From NCBI GenBank assembly GCA_039591075.1, contig JBDHEI010000011.1:1-64000 (forward strand): a stretch of 64,000 nucleotides of DNA, given 5' to 3'. Below are positions 9,750 through 18,791 of this stretch, piece by piece. Every line of letters begins with the position of its first letter. Position 1 is the first letter of the stretch. This DNA is from JAOTVV01 sp039591075 (GTDB taxonomy: Bacteria > Gemmatimonadota > Gemmatimonadetes > Gemmatimonadales > GWC2-71-9). The notes under the pieces are model-generated. The model searched no databases. It had not been told where the DNA came from and saw only the letters and a program-made list of their open reading frames with translations. The position numbers were made by a program, and so were the translations under genes.

Positions 9750-10183
9750 TCCGCCTCCCGCGTTCCGCCCTCACGGCGCGCGGCGCGCAGCTCGGTGAGG
9801 GCGTCGATGATGTCCTCGATGGTGAACCCGAAAGCGCGCCCCTGAGCGAGCATGTCGGTGCACAGCCGGTCGAGCTGCGCACGCCGCTCGATCGCGGACG
9901 TGTCGGGCGACGTCAGGGCGACGAACGTGCCGCCCGGCCGCGTGACCAGCACGCCGAGCAGCTCGAGCTCCCTGTAGGCCCGCTGCACGGCGTTGGGATG
10001 GACGCTCAGATCGATGGCGAGCTGCCGGACCGTCGGAAGCCGCTCACCGGTCTCAAGCGTGCCCGTCACCACCTCGAGCCAGATCCGGTCGACGACCTGG
10101 CGAAACAAGGGTTCGTCACTGCCCGGGTCCAGATAGACCGCCAGCCGTTGGGCGATCCCTGCGCGCTCGTCCGGCAACCGCAC
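9746..10183 (-). CDS. GntR-family transcriptional regulator, YtrA-like
   Basis: A 145-residue regulator with an N-terminal GntR winged helix-turn-helix (about 23-93: EPLFRQVVDRI, GERLPTVRQLA, HPNAVQRAYRELE, GVLVTRPGGTFV) and only a short helical tail instead of a large effector domain, which is the YtrA-subfamily layout. These regulators normally control a neighbouring membrane-transport operon; here the coupled gene encodes a stomatin-like protein. The likely operator lies in the 125-bp gap to the divergent gene. The GTG start has GGGGAG immediately before it, closer than usual, so the start is uncertain by some residues. Confidence 0.88.
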   Translation of the reverse strand: MRLPDERAGIAQRLAVYLDPGSDEPLFRQVVDRIWLEVVTGTLETGERLPTVRQLAIDLSVHPNAVQRAYRELELLGVLVTRPGGTFVALTSPDTSAIERRAQLDRLCTDMLAQGRAFGFTIEDIIDALTELRAARREGGTREAE

Positions 10184-10308
10184 CTCCCCGTGAGTCTAGG
10201 CAAGGATATGAACTCGTCCGGGCGAAGGCCAGTCGGATGCCCGCCGGACTGGTCTCTCGGGGATGCTCCGAGCATCATTGAGCAGCAGACGCTCACAGGT
10301 GGACGTGC

Positions 10309-10851
10309 ATGGAGCAGCAATCCAGACTCACCGTGTCCGGAACGTTGAATGCCGCCGTCGCGCGGCTGGACTGGATCTCCGGTGTGGGTGCCCGGGCCGT
10401 CCGCGCTGCGGCAGTGGTCGCGGTTGGCGGAGCCCTGGGCTGCTGGGCCCTCGTCTATCCGGGTCTGGGTGGGGTTCGCCCGCTCGTGTTTGCGCTCAGC
10501 CTCGCTCCTGCGGCTCTGCTGTGGTATTACGCGCGAGCGCTGGATGCCGCCGTGACGGCCGTTCGGGTCCAGGATGCCTTCCGCGATCTCGTCGACAAGA
10601 CCGCGAGTCAGGCGGGACAAGTGAAGGCGTCGCTCCAGACCGGACGGTTCCGGCTAGTGCGCGGGGTGTTCCGTGCCCTGCGCGCCGCCCGCGCGCTGCG
10701 AAGCGATCTGGACACGCTCGGGGTGGACCTGGCCAATTGGATGATCGTGAGTAACCCGATCTGGCTCGTGATCACGGCCGTGGCTGCCGGGAGCAGCGTA
10801 CTCCTCGTGGTCGTTGCGCTCGCAGCGGGCATCCTGCGTCTCGTCTTCTGA
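10309..10851 (+). CDS. Hypothetical protein with paired transmembrane segments
   Basis: A 180-residue protein of unknown family. Two hydrophobic segments lie at about 25-48 and 55-75, followed by an amphipathic helical region (Ala/Arg/Leu-rich, about 78-150) and a further hydrophobic C-terminal segment (about 148-178). It is divergent from the YtrA-like regulator across a 125-bp gap and is followed after 29 bp by another small gene in the same direction. No functional motif seen. Confidence 0.65.
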   Translation: MEQQSRLTVSGTLNAAVARLDWISGVGARAVRAAAVVAVGGALGCWALVYPGLGGVRPLVFALSLAPAALLWYYARALDAAVTAVRVQDAFRDLVDKTASQAGQVKASLQTGRFRLVRGVFRALRAARALRSDLDTLGVDLANWMIVSNPIWLVITAVAAGSSVLLVVVALAAGILRLVF

Positions 10852-10880
10852 ACAAACGGCGCCAACCCGAGGAAGCTGTC

Positions 10881-11114
10881 ATGGGCTACCGACGATTCAC
10901 CGACCGTACCGGGCAAGTGTGGGAAGTGCGTGACCGTACGAGAAACACGTGGCAGCTCGAGCCCGTGTCGGGCAACCCTGGCCGGAGCCTGACGGTGCCG
11001 GCTCCGGGATACGAGCAGGACCCGTTCGAGCTGAGCGAGGAGGAGTTGCAGCGGATGCTCGATGCGGCGCCGGGAGCTTCGTCTCGTCCGAAGAAATCGC
11101 CGTTCTCGGACTAG
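10881..11114 (+). CDS. Small hypothetical protein, 77 aa
   Basis: A short soluble, charged protein with no signal peptide or hydrophobic segment. The N-terminal 35 residues look like a small beta-rich module (RFTDRTGQVWEVRDR, TWQLEPVSG) and the tail is acidic then basic. The ATG has GAGGAAG in front and the codon usage matches its neighbours, so it is probably real. Function unknown. Confidence 0.6.
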   Translation: MGYRRFTDRTGQVWEVRDRTRNTWQLEPVSGNPGRSLTVPAPGYEQDPFELSEEELQRMLDAAPGASSRPKKSPFSD

Positions 11115-11247
11115 ACGGTCCCCGGACGGCTCGGGGGGTTGCTTCCCGTCGCACGCCGTCGTATATGGGGAACAGATGGTGTCTTTCGGCCTGCGCAGGC
11201 GCCGCGGGATGCCCGTAGGATCGCAACCCACCAGGAGGTGGTGACTC

Positions 11248-11772
11248 GTGAGCCGTACCAAGTCCGTGCTGGTCATCGTGGGTGTCGCCATCGCCGGTTA
11301 TGTCGGCGTGAACGCCTTCATGATCGGCGGGCACCTGGTGCGTCACCGAGAGGATCGCACTGCCCTCAAGGCGCTCGCCGCGGGGCTGGAGACCGAACAG
11401 TCGCGGATCACCGCGCTCGAGCAGGAGTTGAGCAACCTCGAGCGCACCCTCGGGGACACCGAGAGAAACTCACAGCGGCTCCGCGAATGGATCGAGGACG
11501 TGGAGGCCCAGCACCCGCGTGGGATCCCGGCCGGCATGTACGACGAGTACACATCGGTGGTGGATCGCTACAATGGGCTCATCCGGGAGTACAACCAGAA
11601 AGCCGCGCAGCTCCAAGCGCTCCAGCCGCAGTACGCCGCCACGGTGGACAGCTTCAACCTGCAAGTGGAGCGGGCGAACGCCCTGGTCCGCAAGATCGGG
11701 GACATCCCGCATCTACTTCCCATCGATCTTCCCCGACGCGTGAGCGGCGAGGTCACCCTCCCCACCAGGTAG
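11248..11772 (+). CDS. Membrane-anchored coiled-coil protein
   Basis: A 174-residue protein with a single N-terminal hydrophobic anchor (about 7-25) and a long coiled-coil (about 30-85, rich in Leu, Glu and Arg heptads: ALEQELSNLERTLGDTERNS) and a second helical stretch (about 100-150). The GTG start is 9 nt after AGGAGG. It is probably an inner-membrane protein with a periplasmic coiled coil; no family was recognised. It is the last gene before the 302-bp susC upstream region. Confidence 0.68.
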   Translation: MSRTKSVLVIVGVAIAGYVGVNAFMIGGHLVRHREDRTALKALAAGLETEQSRITALEQELSNLERTLGDTERNSQRLREWIEDVEAQHPRGIPAGMYDEYTSVVDRYNGLIREYNQKAAQLQALQPQYAATVDSFNLQVERANALVRKIGDIPHLLPIDLPRRVSGEVTLPTR

Positions 11773-12074
11773 CTCCGTCATTTAGGCCGGACGCTGCCGG
11801 CAAGCCCGCCGGCTTTCCCGATCATCCGGGCCCCCGGAGCGCTTGGGTTTCACAGTGAGACCTTGCGCGAGAGCGGGCGCGAGACCCAGCTTAGATGAAA
11901 CAAATTCGGTTAGATGGAACAGATTCCGTCGGATAGGTTTGAAGGGACGCACGGCCTCCCTTGGGGTGTACGGTCCGGAGGTCGTGTCGAGGCGGCATCA
12001 AACGGCTGTTGCATAGGTGGCCGGCTGCGCGCGGTGCCGTTGCATTTCGCACCACTTCACAAAGGAGGTCTGGC
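11773..12074 (+). promoter_or_regulatory. susC upstream region with 19-bp tandem repeat
   Basis: This 302-bp gap has no credible gene. It contains two adjacent 19-bp copies, 11891-11909 and 11910-11928, matching at 16 of 19 positions (core TTAGATG-AACA-ATTC), which look like a tandem operator. Just after them, TAGGTTTG at 11934-11941 fits the TAnnTTTG -7 element known from Bacteroidota promoters; whether Gemmatimonadota use that element is inference. At the 3' end AAAGGAGGTC (12061-12070) is a near-perfect ribosome binding site 4 nt before the susC ATG. Confidence 0.5.
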
Positions 12075-15000
12075 ATGCATCTCTCTCACCGACTGAGAGC
12101 GTGGTTGGCGATTGCCGCCAGCGCGCTTCTCCTCACGGCGGCGGGTACTGAAGCCGCGTGGGCGCAATTGGGCGGGACCATCCGTGGCACGGTCACGGAT
12201 GTCGCGACGCTGCGGCCGCTCAGCAGCGCGCGGGTGATCCTGGTGGGTCAAAACATGGAGGCCAGGACCAACGACGCCGGGAGCTTCGAGTTCCGCAACC
12301 TGCCGCAGGGGCAGTACACGGTCCGCGTCATGTTCATCGGGTACTCCCGAATGGACCAAGCGGTGACCGTGACGACCGGGCAAGTGGCGGTTGTGGACGT
12401 GTCCATGACGCGCGCCCCCGTTCAACTGGACGAGATGGTGGTGACGGGCACGGCCGGCAGGACGGAGATTCGTGAAATCGGGAACTCGGTAACCAGACTG
12501 GACGTCGGTAACCTCTCCGAGGTCGCACCGATCGCCAACCTGAACGAGTTGCTCAACGCGCGGTCGCCGGGTCTCACGATGTACAAGAACTCGGGGCTCG
12601 CGGGAACGGCGTCCAACGTCAAGATCCGTGGCGCCGGGTCGCTCAACGCGGGATACGTCCCGGTCTACTACATCGACGGGATCCGCTTCGAGTCGGGGAA
12701 CATCGCGACCTTAGGATCAACGAACTCCACGATCCAGAACCGCAGCCCCTTGGAGTTCCTCAATCCGGCAGACATCGAGCGGATCGAGGTGATCAAGGGA
12801 CCGGCCGCCGCGACACTGTACGGCGCCGACGCTGCGGGCGGTGTGATCCAGATTATCACCAAGAAGGGCACGCGGGGCGCGGCTCAGGTCCAGTGGTCGG
12901 CGGGCTTCGAGTACGGCCAGTCGTCGTGGGTTGGAGAAACGCCCACCACCTATTACCGGTGCACGGCCACCCGGCGGGCGAACACGTCCGGCAATTACCC
13001 CGGCTGCGAGGATCCGAGCTCGGTGGTGTGGGAAGGTCCGAACGGCCCGGTCACGGGTATCCCCGAAGCAGACATCCTGCGCGATGCCGCGTGGGGTGAA
13101 GACTTCGTGATCACCGACAACCCGCTCGCCCGCCATCCGCGGGGCATCCGCGCCGGTGACGTCTATGATTTCAGGATGTCGGCGCGAGGCGGTGAGCAGC
13201 TGTTCAATTACTATCTCTCGTTCAATCGCATGGACGAAGAGGGAGTGTTCAACAACAATTTCCAGGAACGCACCGGCGGACGGGCCAACTTCGAGTTCAC
13301 GCCGACTGCCAAGCTCAACCTAGGGTTGAACTTCGGTTACACGCGCAACAAGCTGGGCATGCCGTTGAGCGACAACGCCTCGAATGGCCTGCTGCGCAAC
13401 GCGTACCGAGGGCGCGCTCGCGCGTTCAACGATAGGTGGGAACCGGGATTCCATGGGTTCGGCCCGGATCAGAGCAACGAGTTCGACACGACCATCCGGG
13501 AGGAGCGCACCACGATTGGCCTGACCGCCAACTTCGATCCGTGGTCGTGGTTCGAGAACCGCCTCGTGGTCGGGATGGACAAGTACGACGTGCGGGAGAC
13601 CAATTTCTACCAGATCGACTCCACCCAGAAGTGGGGTGCCACCAACGGAACCGGGTCGATCACGCAGCGACTGCCAGTGACCCATACCTGGACTGTGGAT
13701 TACTCGGGTTCGATCCGTGCCCGGCTGTCGTCGGAGTTCACGTCCCGGTTCTCGGGTGGCATGCAGCTCAACGCGCGCCAATATCGGCGGTACACGGTCA
13801 ATGGTGACGGTCTTGTGGCCAACGCGGTGAACCTGATTGGCACGGCGGCCAACACCGACGCCAGTGAGGGGTTCGTGGAGCAGACGTCGCTGGGATTCTT
13901 CGTGCAGGAACAGATCGGCTGGCGGGACCGCCTGTTTGTGACGGGTGCCGTGCGGATCGACGACAACTCGGCATTCGGATCGGCATTCTCGCTGGTCGCC
14001 TATCCCAAGTTCTCGATCGCCTACGTTATTTCAGACGAGGACTTCTTCAACCTGCCATCGGTTGACGAGATGAAGCTCCGTTTTGCCTGGGGGCAGGCGG
14101 GGAACGCGCCGGCGCCGTTTTCGGCGGACCGCACGGTGTCGACCGACATCGTCGTCGTGGACGACGCCAGCGCGAATGCGCTCAGGCCTTCGGAGTTCGG
14201 CAACCCCGATCTCAAGGCTGAGACTGGAAGCGAGTGGGAGCTCGGATTCGACGCGTCAGTGTTCCGTGGCGTGCTGGGGCTCGAGGTGACCTACTACAAC
14301 CAGGTCACGAATGACGCGCTGATGGAAATCCCGGACGCACCGTCGAGCGGATTCAACGGCACCCACCTCACGAACATCGGGAAGATCTCGAACAAGGGCT
14401 TTGAGGTCCTGGCGACCGCGAGCCCGGTGCGGAGTCCCAGCTTTACGTGGGACCTGACGGCGGCCTTCTCGACTAACAGCAACGAGTTGGTGTCGTTCGG
14501 TGGCACCCGCGACGAGGTCATCTTTGGAGCGTTCGCGGACGTGCAGCGGCACCGCGAGGGCTACCCGCTCGGCGCGATGTGGTCGAGGGATGTCCTGCGC
14601 GATGCGAGCGGTGTGCCGATCCTGGATGGCAACGGCAACGCCACATTGGACACCGAGTGCGCGTGGCCAGATACGGACGACCCCGACGGTCGGGGTGGCA
14701 GTTGCCACGAGCAATACGAAGGCCCGTCCTCGCCCACTCGGGAGTTCGGACTGTCGAACACGTTTACGATTTTCGGTAACCTGCGGCTCTTCGCGCAGCT
14801 CGACTATAAAGGCGGACACTACCAGTACTGCGCGATTTGCGAGATCAGAAACCGGTCCAACCAGAACACCTGGGAGGTGGCCAATCCCGGGGCAGATCCG
14901 GTCGACCTCGCGTTCTACGAGACGCGGCAGACGATCACGACGATCATGCAGGCGGACTTCCTGAAGCTGCGCGAGATCTCGCTGAGCTACACGATTCCGT

Positions 15001-15221
15001 CGAGCGTCGGTGGGCCGTTCGCCGCCGGCCGGTGGAGTGTCACCCTTTCCGCCAGGAACCTGTGGACGACGACCAAGTACAACGGCCCCGGCGATCCGGA
15101 GGTGCTGTGGTCACGGTCCACGACGGACGGTGGCGGCACGAACAATCGGTTCGAGGTGCTGGACTATGCCTCGGTCCCGCCGCCGAAGCGCCTGACCGCG
15201 GCAATCAACGTGAACTTCTAA
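12075..15221 (+). CDS. SusC/RagA family TonB-linked outer-membrane transporter
   Basis: A 1,048-residue TonB-dependent transporter that works with a SusD lipoprotein to import oligomers such as glycans or peptides. Signal peptide to about residue 31 (AWA before Q), a carboxypeptidase-regulatory-like beta domain (about 32-115), a TonB-box-like DEMVVTG stretch, a plug domain (about 125-240: IRGAGSLNAGYVPVYYIDGI, IEVIKGPAAATLYGADAAGG) and a long C-terminal barrel ending in the aromatic strand AAINVNF. I chose the ATG directly behind AAAGGAGGTC; the frame is open upstream but lacks a comparable site. SusD follows after 14 bp. The substrate cannot be inferred, as no degradative enzyme is adjacent. 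Confidence 0.95.
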   Translation: MHLSHRLRAWLAIAASALLLTAAGTEAAWAQLGGTIRGTVTDVATLRPLSSARVILVGQNMEARTNDAGSFEFRNLPQGQYTVRVMFIGYSRMDQAVTVTTGQVAVVDVSMTRAPVQLDEMVVTGTAGRTEIREIGNSVTRLDVGNLSEVAPIANLNELLNARSPGLTMYKNSGLAGTASNVKIRGAGSLNAGYVPVYYIDGIRFESGNIATLGSTNSTIQNRSPLEFLNPADIERIEVIKGPAAATLYGADAAGGVIQIITKKGTRGAAQVQWSAGFEYGQSSWVGETPTTYYRCTATRRANTSGNYPGCEDPSSVVWEGPNGPVTGIPEADILRDAAWGEDFVITDNPLARHPRGIRAGDVYDFRMSARGGEQLFNYYLSFNRMDEEGVFNNNFQERTGGRANFEFTPTAKLNLGLNFGYTRNKLGMPLSDNASNGLLRNAYRGRARAFNDRWEPGFHGFGPDQSNEFDTTIREERTTIGLTANFDPWSWFENRLVVGMDKYDVRETNFYQIDSTQKWGATNGTGSITQRLPVTHTWTVDYSGSIRARLSSEFTSRFSGGMQLNARQYRRYTVNGDGLVANAVNLIGTAANTDASEGFVEQTSLGFFVQEQIGWRDRLFVTGAVRIDDNSAFGSAFSLVAYPKFSIAYVISDEDFFNLPSVDEMKLRFAWGQAGNAPAPFSADRTVSTDIVVVDDASANALRPSEFGNPDLKAETGSEWELGFDASVFRGVLGLEVTYYNQVTNDALMEIPDAPSSGFNGTHLTNIGKISNKGFEVLATASPVRSPSFTWDLTAAFSTNSNELVSFGGTRDEVIFGAFADVQRHREGYPLGAMWSRDVLRDASGVPILDGNGNATLDTECAWPDTDDPDGRGGSCHEQYEGPSSPTREFGLSNTFTIFGNLRLFAQLDYKGGHYQYCAICEIRNRSNQNTWEVANPGADPVDLAFYETRQTITTIMQADFLKLREISLSYTIPSSVGGPFAAGRWSVTLSARNLWTTTKYNGPGDPEVLWSRSTTDGGGTNNRFEVLDYASVPPPKRLTAAINVNF

Positions 15222-15235
15222 CGGAGGACGGCATC

Positions 15236-16687
15236 ATGCGAAATAGCACGATCGCACGATTGGCGGGGATGCTCGCCGTGGCATTCCTTTTGATGCCACT
15301 CTCCGCCTGTGATGAGATCCTGAACGTCAATAACCCGGCCGAGATCGGTGTGGACGACTTGACCACGACCGAGTTGTTGGACGCTCAGGTGAATGGCGTG
15401 CTCGCCGCCGTTGCTGAACAGATGTCCGGCGACGAGGAAGCGAATACGCAGGCGCTTGCCTTTATGACGGACGAACAGTTGACGGGACTCAACTGGGAAG
15501 ACTGGCAACGCAACAACCAACGAATCGTCAACTACAACGAAGGTCCCGTGGGCCAAATCTGGTCCAATATGAGCGAAGTCATCCGCAACGGGGTCAGCGC
15601 GTTGGAGAAACTCGACTCGCTGGTGACCGATCCGGGCAGCGACGCACGGGTCGCACTCGTCTCGGCGATGGTCGGATACGGCTACGTCTGGATAGGTGAG
15701 GCGTTCTGCCAGGCCGTGTTCGCCACTACCCCGGATAGTCTCGGCACAACGCTATATGGGCCGGCGGAGATCATGGCGTTTGCGATCCCTCACTTCCAGC
15801 GTGCGCTGACTGTCGGGGCGGCAGCCGGCAGAGCCGACCTCGTAGACCTTGCGAACGTCGGGTTGGCGCGTGCCTACCTCAGCATCGGTGACCTGGCCAA
15901 CACCATCACCTACGCGGGGGCAGTCAGCCCCGGATTCGAGCGCTGGGTCGAGTACTCCGATGCGGACGCCGCGCTGGACAACAACCTGTTCAACGAGGTC
16001 CACGGGTCGAACCACACGGTCGGCATGTCGCCCTGGTTCCTGCAGGGAACGTACGGGGACAACGATATCATCGACACGCAGACCGATCCCCGGATTCAGC
16101 ACGCGTCGAATTTCTCCACCGGCCATGACGCCTCAACCCTGCTGTACAAGCCGTACCAGGGACTTCGGTTCAGCGGGTACACCGGTGAGACCCTGGCCCC
16201 GCCCTCGGCGGCGTGTCCCAACTGCACGGGTGCCAACGAAGGGGATGGGGACGACGGCGACGTTTTGCTGTTTCAAAGAGGCTCGGACGTCCTGTTGGCT
16301 GACTACGTGGAAGCCCAGCATCACATGTACGAGGCGATGGCGCGTCAGGGCGGGAACGACGCGGCAATCAACGCGTTCGTGAACGCCCGGCGGGCCGTGG
16401 GGAACGAAGCTCCCGTGACCCTCACCGGGAGCGCCCTCTTCGACGAGTTGCGGCGTCAGCGCGGACGGGACCTGTTCATGGGTGGGTTCCGGCTCGGCGA
16501 CCTCCGTCGCTGGAGCCGCGAAGGCATCGGGGACTTCTTTCCTTCGGGTGCGCATCCGAATCCCGATCGCCCACCGGCGGTCTACGGTCCCTGGACCTGC
16601 TTCCCGTTGCCGCTGAGTGAGTATGAGGGCAACGAACAACTGCAGAAGCCCGCTGACCCGTTCACGCCGCCGGCAGGCATCATCTGA
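15236..16687 (+). CDS. SusD/RagB family nutrient-binding outer-membrane lipoprotein
   Basis: A 483-residue lipoprotein that caps SusC and binds substrate at the cell surface. The signal ends in lipobox LSAC (Cys25). The body is helical with SusD-like features: the N-terminal LNVNNP segment after the cysteine, TPR-like helices in the middle, and the C-terminal ELRRQRGRDLFMGGFRLGDLRRW stretch, here given as the family hallmark of RxxELxxEGxRxxDLxRW type. The ATG has CGGAGGACG in front and starts 14 bp after susC, so the pair is one transcript ended by the hairpin at 16717. Confidence 0.92.
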   Translation: MRNSTIARLAGMLAVAFLLMPLSACDEILNVNNPAEIGVDDLTTTELLDAQVNGVLAAVAEQMSGDEEANTQALAFMTDEQLTGLNWEDWQRNNQRIVNYNEGPVGQIWSNMSEVIRNGVSALEKLDSLVTDPGSDARVALVSAMVGYGYVWIGEAFCQAVFATTPDSLGTTLYGPAEIMAFAIPHFQRALTVGAAAGRADLVDLANVGLARAYLSIGDLANTITYAGAVSPGFERWVEYSDADAALDNNLFNEVHGSNHTVGMSPWFLQGTYGDNDIIDTQTDPRIQHASNFSTGHDASTLLYKPYQGLRFSGYTGETLAPPSAACPNCTGANEGDGDDGDVLLFQRGSDVLLADYVEAQHHMYEAMARQGGNDAAINAFVNARRAVGNEAPVTLTGSALFDELRRQRGRDLFMGGFRLGDLRRWSREGIGDFFPSGAHPNPDRPPAVYGPWTCFPLPLSEYEGNEQLQKPADPFTPPAGII

Positions 16688-16716
16688 CGGCGTAGCGGAC
16701 TGCGGCACATTGATGG

Positions 16717-16752
16717 GTGGGAGGCGCGTCCAGCGTCTCCCACTTCTCTTTT
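16717..16752 (+). terminator. Intrinsic terminator after susC-susD
   Basis: An 11-bp stem with one G-U pair (16717-16727 with 16733-16743) around a 5-nt loop, followed by TTCTCTTTT. It sits 30 bp after the susD stop. Confidence 0.75.
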
Positions 16753-16885
16753 GCGCGGCGACGTGACAGCCGCTTGCGCTGGCACCCAGCCGACCGGTAC
16801 GCTTGAAAGAGAGATGTCGCGTCGGGGGCTCCGTGAAAGCCGATACGCCCGAGTTCACGCTATGTGTCACCTTGGAGGCTCGCGA

Positions 16886-17746
16886 GTGAGCATCTCGCGG
16901 GTCATGATGGTCGTGCTCGTCGTTGTAGGGATGAGTCGCGCCGCGGAAGGGCAGGTGGTGAGTGGTCGCTTGCTGGACGTCGAGACTAACGAGCCCATTG
17001 CCGGCGGGGTGTTGACGCTGGTGCCGGAGGATGGACGTCGGGTGGTCTCGGTGGTCACCGGCGAGGATGGCTCCTATCGCCTCGAGGCACCTGGGCCCGG
17101 TCGGTATTTCGTGGAGGCACGCCGGTTGGGGTATCGAGCCTGGATCGACGGGCCAATCGAGCTTGGCCCTGGCGACGATTGGGAATCGGAGTACCACTTG
17201 GTGGCGCTCCCCGTGCAGCTCGACCCGGTAGAGGTGACAGTACCGGCCACCGTCTACGAGGCGCTGCTCGAGCGCGTGGGCTTCTACGAGCGACAGAAGA
17301 CAGACTTCGGACACTTCATCACGCGCGATGAGATCGAGCGCCGCGCACCGCGGCGGGTGACCGATCTACTGTCAGCCGTGCCCGGCGTGAGACTCATTCC
17401 TTCCTCCGGCGGGCTCAGCCGCTCCAGCGTCGGCCTCCGTGGGTCGATCCTGTCGCAGGGCGGGCCGTGCCACCCACGGGTGTTCGTGGACGGGCTCTTA
17501 GTGATCTTGGGGGACGCTCGGGTGCGTGGGACGGACGTGTACGGGTTTCCGGAACAGGAGACCGAGGCAAACGCCGCTGCCGACCCCGCCGAACGCTCGG
17601 AAATTGCTCTGGATGATTTCGTCGAACCCAACGACGTCGAAGCCGTTGAGGTATACCGCCGCGCGTCCGAAGTCCCGGTCCAGTTCGGCGGCATGAGCAC
17701 AGCCACGCAGTGCGGCGTCATCGTCATCTGGACCCGACGCGGATAA
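16886..17746 (+). CDS. Carboxypeptidase-regulatory plus TonB plug protein without a barrel
   Basis: A 286-residue exported protein: signal peptide (to about 23, ending AAEGQ), a carboxypeptidase-regulatory-like domain (about 24-110: VSGRLLDVETNEPI, GSYRLEAPGPG), then a TonB receptor plug-like domain (about 125-286: RRVTDLLSAVPGVRLI, VFVDGLL, VEAVEVYRRASEVPVQFGG). It ends where a beta-barrel would begin. The stop is clean, and plug-only proteins of this kind are common in Gemmatimonadota to my knowledge. The GTG at 16886 follows TTGGAGG; an ATG at 16862 is the alternative. It may serve as a receptor accessory or be a relic; function unproven. Confidence 0.82.
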   Translation: MSISRVMMVVLVVVGMSRAAEGQVVSGRLLDVETNEPIAGGVLTLVPEDGRRVVSVVTGEDGSYRLEAPGPGRYFVEARRLGYRAWIDGPIELGPGDDWESEYHLVALPVQLDPVEVTVPATVYEALLERVGFYERQKTDFGHFITRDEIERRAPRRVTDLLSAVPGVRLIPSSGGLSRSSVGLRGSILSQGGPCHPRVFVDGLLVILGDARVRGTDVYGFPEQETEANAAADPAERSEIALDDFVEPNDVEAVEVYRRASEVPVQFGGMSTATQCGVIVIWTRRG

Positions 17747-17757
17747 CGGGGATGCTG

Positions 17758-17785
17758 TGAGCGGTAAGCGGTGAGCGGTGAGCGA
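17758..17785. repeat. 7-bp tandem repeat carrying stop codons in all frames
   Basis: Four imperfect copies of TGAGCGG lie head to tail between two genes (TGAGCGG, TAAGCGG, TGAGCGG, TGAGCGA). Because 7 is not a multiple of 3, the stops at 17758, 17765 and 17772 fall in three different frames. Possibly chance or replication slippage. Confidence 0.6.
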
Positions 17786-18718
17786 GGGTATGGCACGGTT
17801 GTGGTGTTGGCGCTCGTCGTGGCCGGTGCCGCACCTTGGGTCTCTCCCCTACATGCACAAACGGCCTACAAGGCGGCGAATGCCCCGACGTCCGTCGTAC
17901 CGCGCAGTTCGGGCTTCATCCACGCCGACTTCGCCGAGGCGCGGCTCACCGTCCACTACGTGCATGAATTCCTTGGTGCTGGGATTGGGCTCGCACCATA
18001 CGCAGGAGCGGCCGCCCGCAAAGGACAGGTCGACCTGTTCTCGGCGTTTGATTTCAACCCCGGGTTCGAGGCGGGGGTCCTGGGATTCGCGAGCCTAGGG
18101 GGTGGCACGGGATCGCTCAACGTGGTGTCGTTCGCCGTCGGGTATCAACGTACCGAGCGCAAGGTCATCGAGTTCAGTGACGATTCTTCCACCGTGAGCT
18201 TCTCGGAGCCGGCGCAGTCGGATCTGATGATCTCGACTGGGCTGAATGTGGTGATGAGATCCAACGCCGTGATCGGACTGGGCGGCTCGCTACGGCGCGA
18301 ATGGTCGAGCCCCGGTGTGACGGACGCTGTGGAGGTCTGTGTGGCGGTGAGTGGTCCGGGCGCGCTCAACGTTCCCCTGTGCTCCGACCGGTACGCCGTA
18401 CCGCTCGCCGACTATTGGGCGGGACAGGTGCGGGCCGATCTCCTGTGGAACGCGCGGCGGCTCAGCACGGCGCGCAGCCAGCCGCACCTGGCGGCGCTGG
18501 GCAGTGTGGCCCTGGATCTCGGCCAGGACGCCGATCCCAGACTCAATGTGGGGATCGGAATCGGCGTCACGCCCGCCCAGTATCCGGGGCATCTCATTGT
18601 GGCCCTGTTCTTCGAGTTGTACGATGTGTTGGACGCCGGTGGCATCCAGCCGAGTTTCGCCGACCAATTCGTGACTCGCGTTGTGCTTGGCGTTCCGTTC
18701 GACCTGTTGGTGAACTAG
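17771..18718 (+). CDS. Exported hypothetical protein, putative outer-membrane barrel
   Basis: A 315-residue protein with an N-terminal signal peptide (hydrophobic about 8-24, cleavage after LHAQ region) and a mature part made of alternating-residue strands with many Gly and aromatic residues, suggesting a beta-barrel or beta-sandwich envelope protein. The GTG start lies inside the 7-bp repeat just upstream; an in-frame TAA at 17765 rules out an earlier start. It follows the plug-only protein after 24 bp and may be in one transcript with it. No family recognised. Confidence 0.65.
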   Translation: MSGERGYGTVVVLALVVAGAAPWVSPLHAQTAYKAANAPTSVVPRSSGFIHADFAEARLTVHYVHEFLGAGIGLAPYAGAAARKGQVDLFSAFDFNPGFEAGVLGFASLGGGTGSLNVVSFAVGYQRTERKVIEFSDDSSTVSFSEPAQSDLMISTGLNVVMRSNAVIGLGGSLRREWSSPGVTDAVEVCVAVSGPGALNVPLCSDRYAVPLADYWAGQVRADLLWNARRLSTARSQPHLAALGSVALDLGQDADPRLNVGIGIGVTPAQYPGHLIVALFFELYDVLDAGGIQPSFADQFVTRVVLGVPFDLLVN

Positions 18719-18791
18719 CAGGCAGGCTAGGTAGGTCCGTGCTGTCGCCGCGGTCGTCGCTTCGGCGCAACCGACACTCGAGGAGAGAGCG

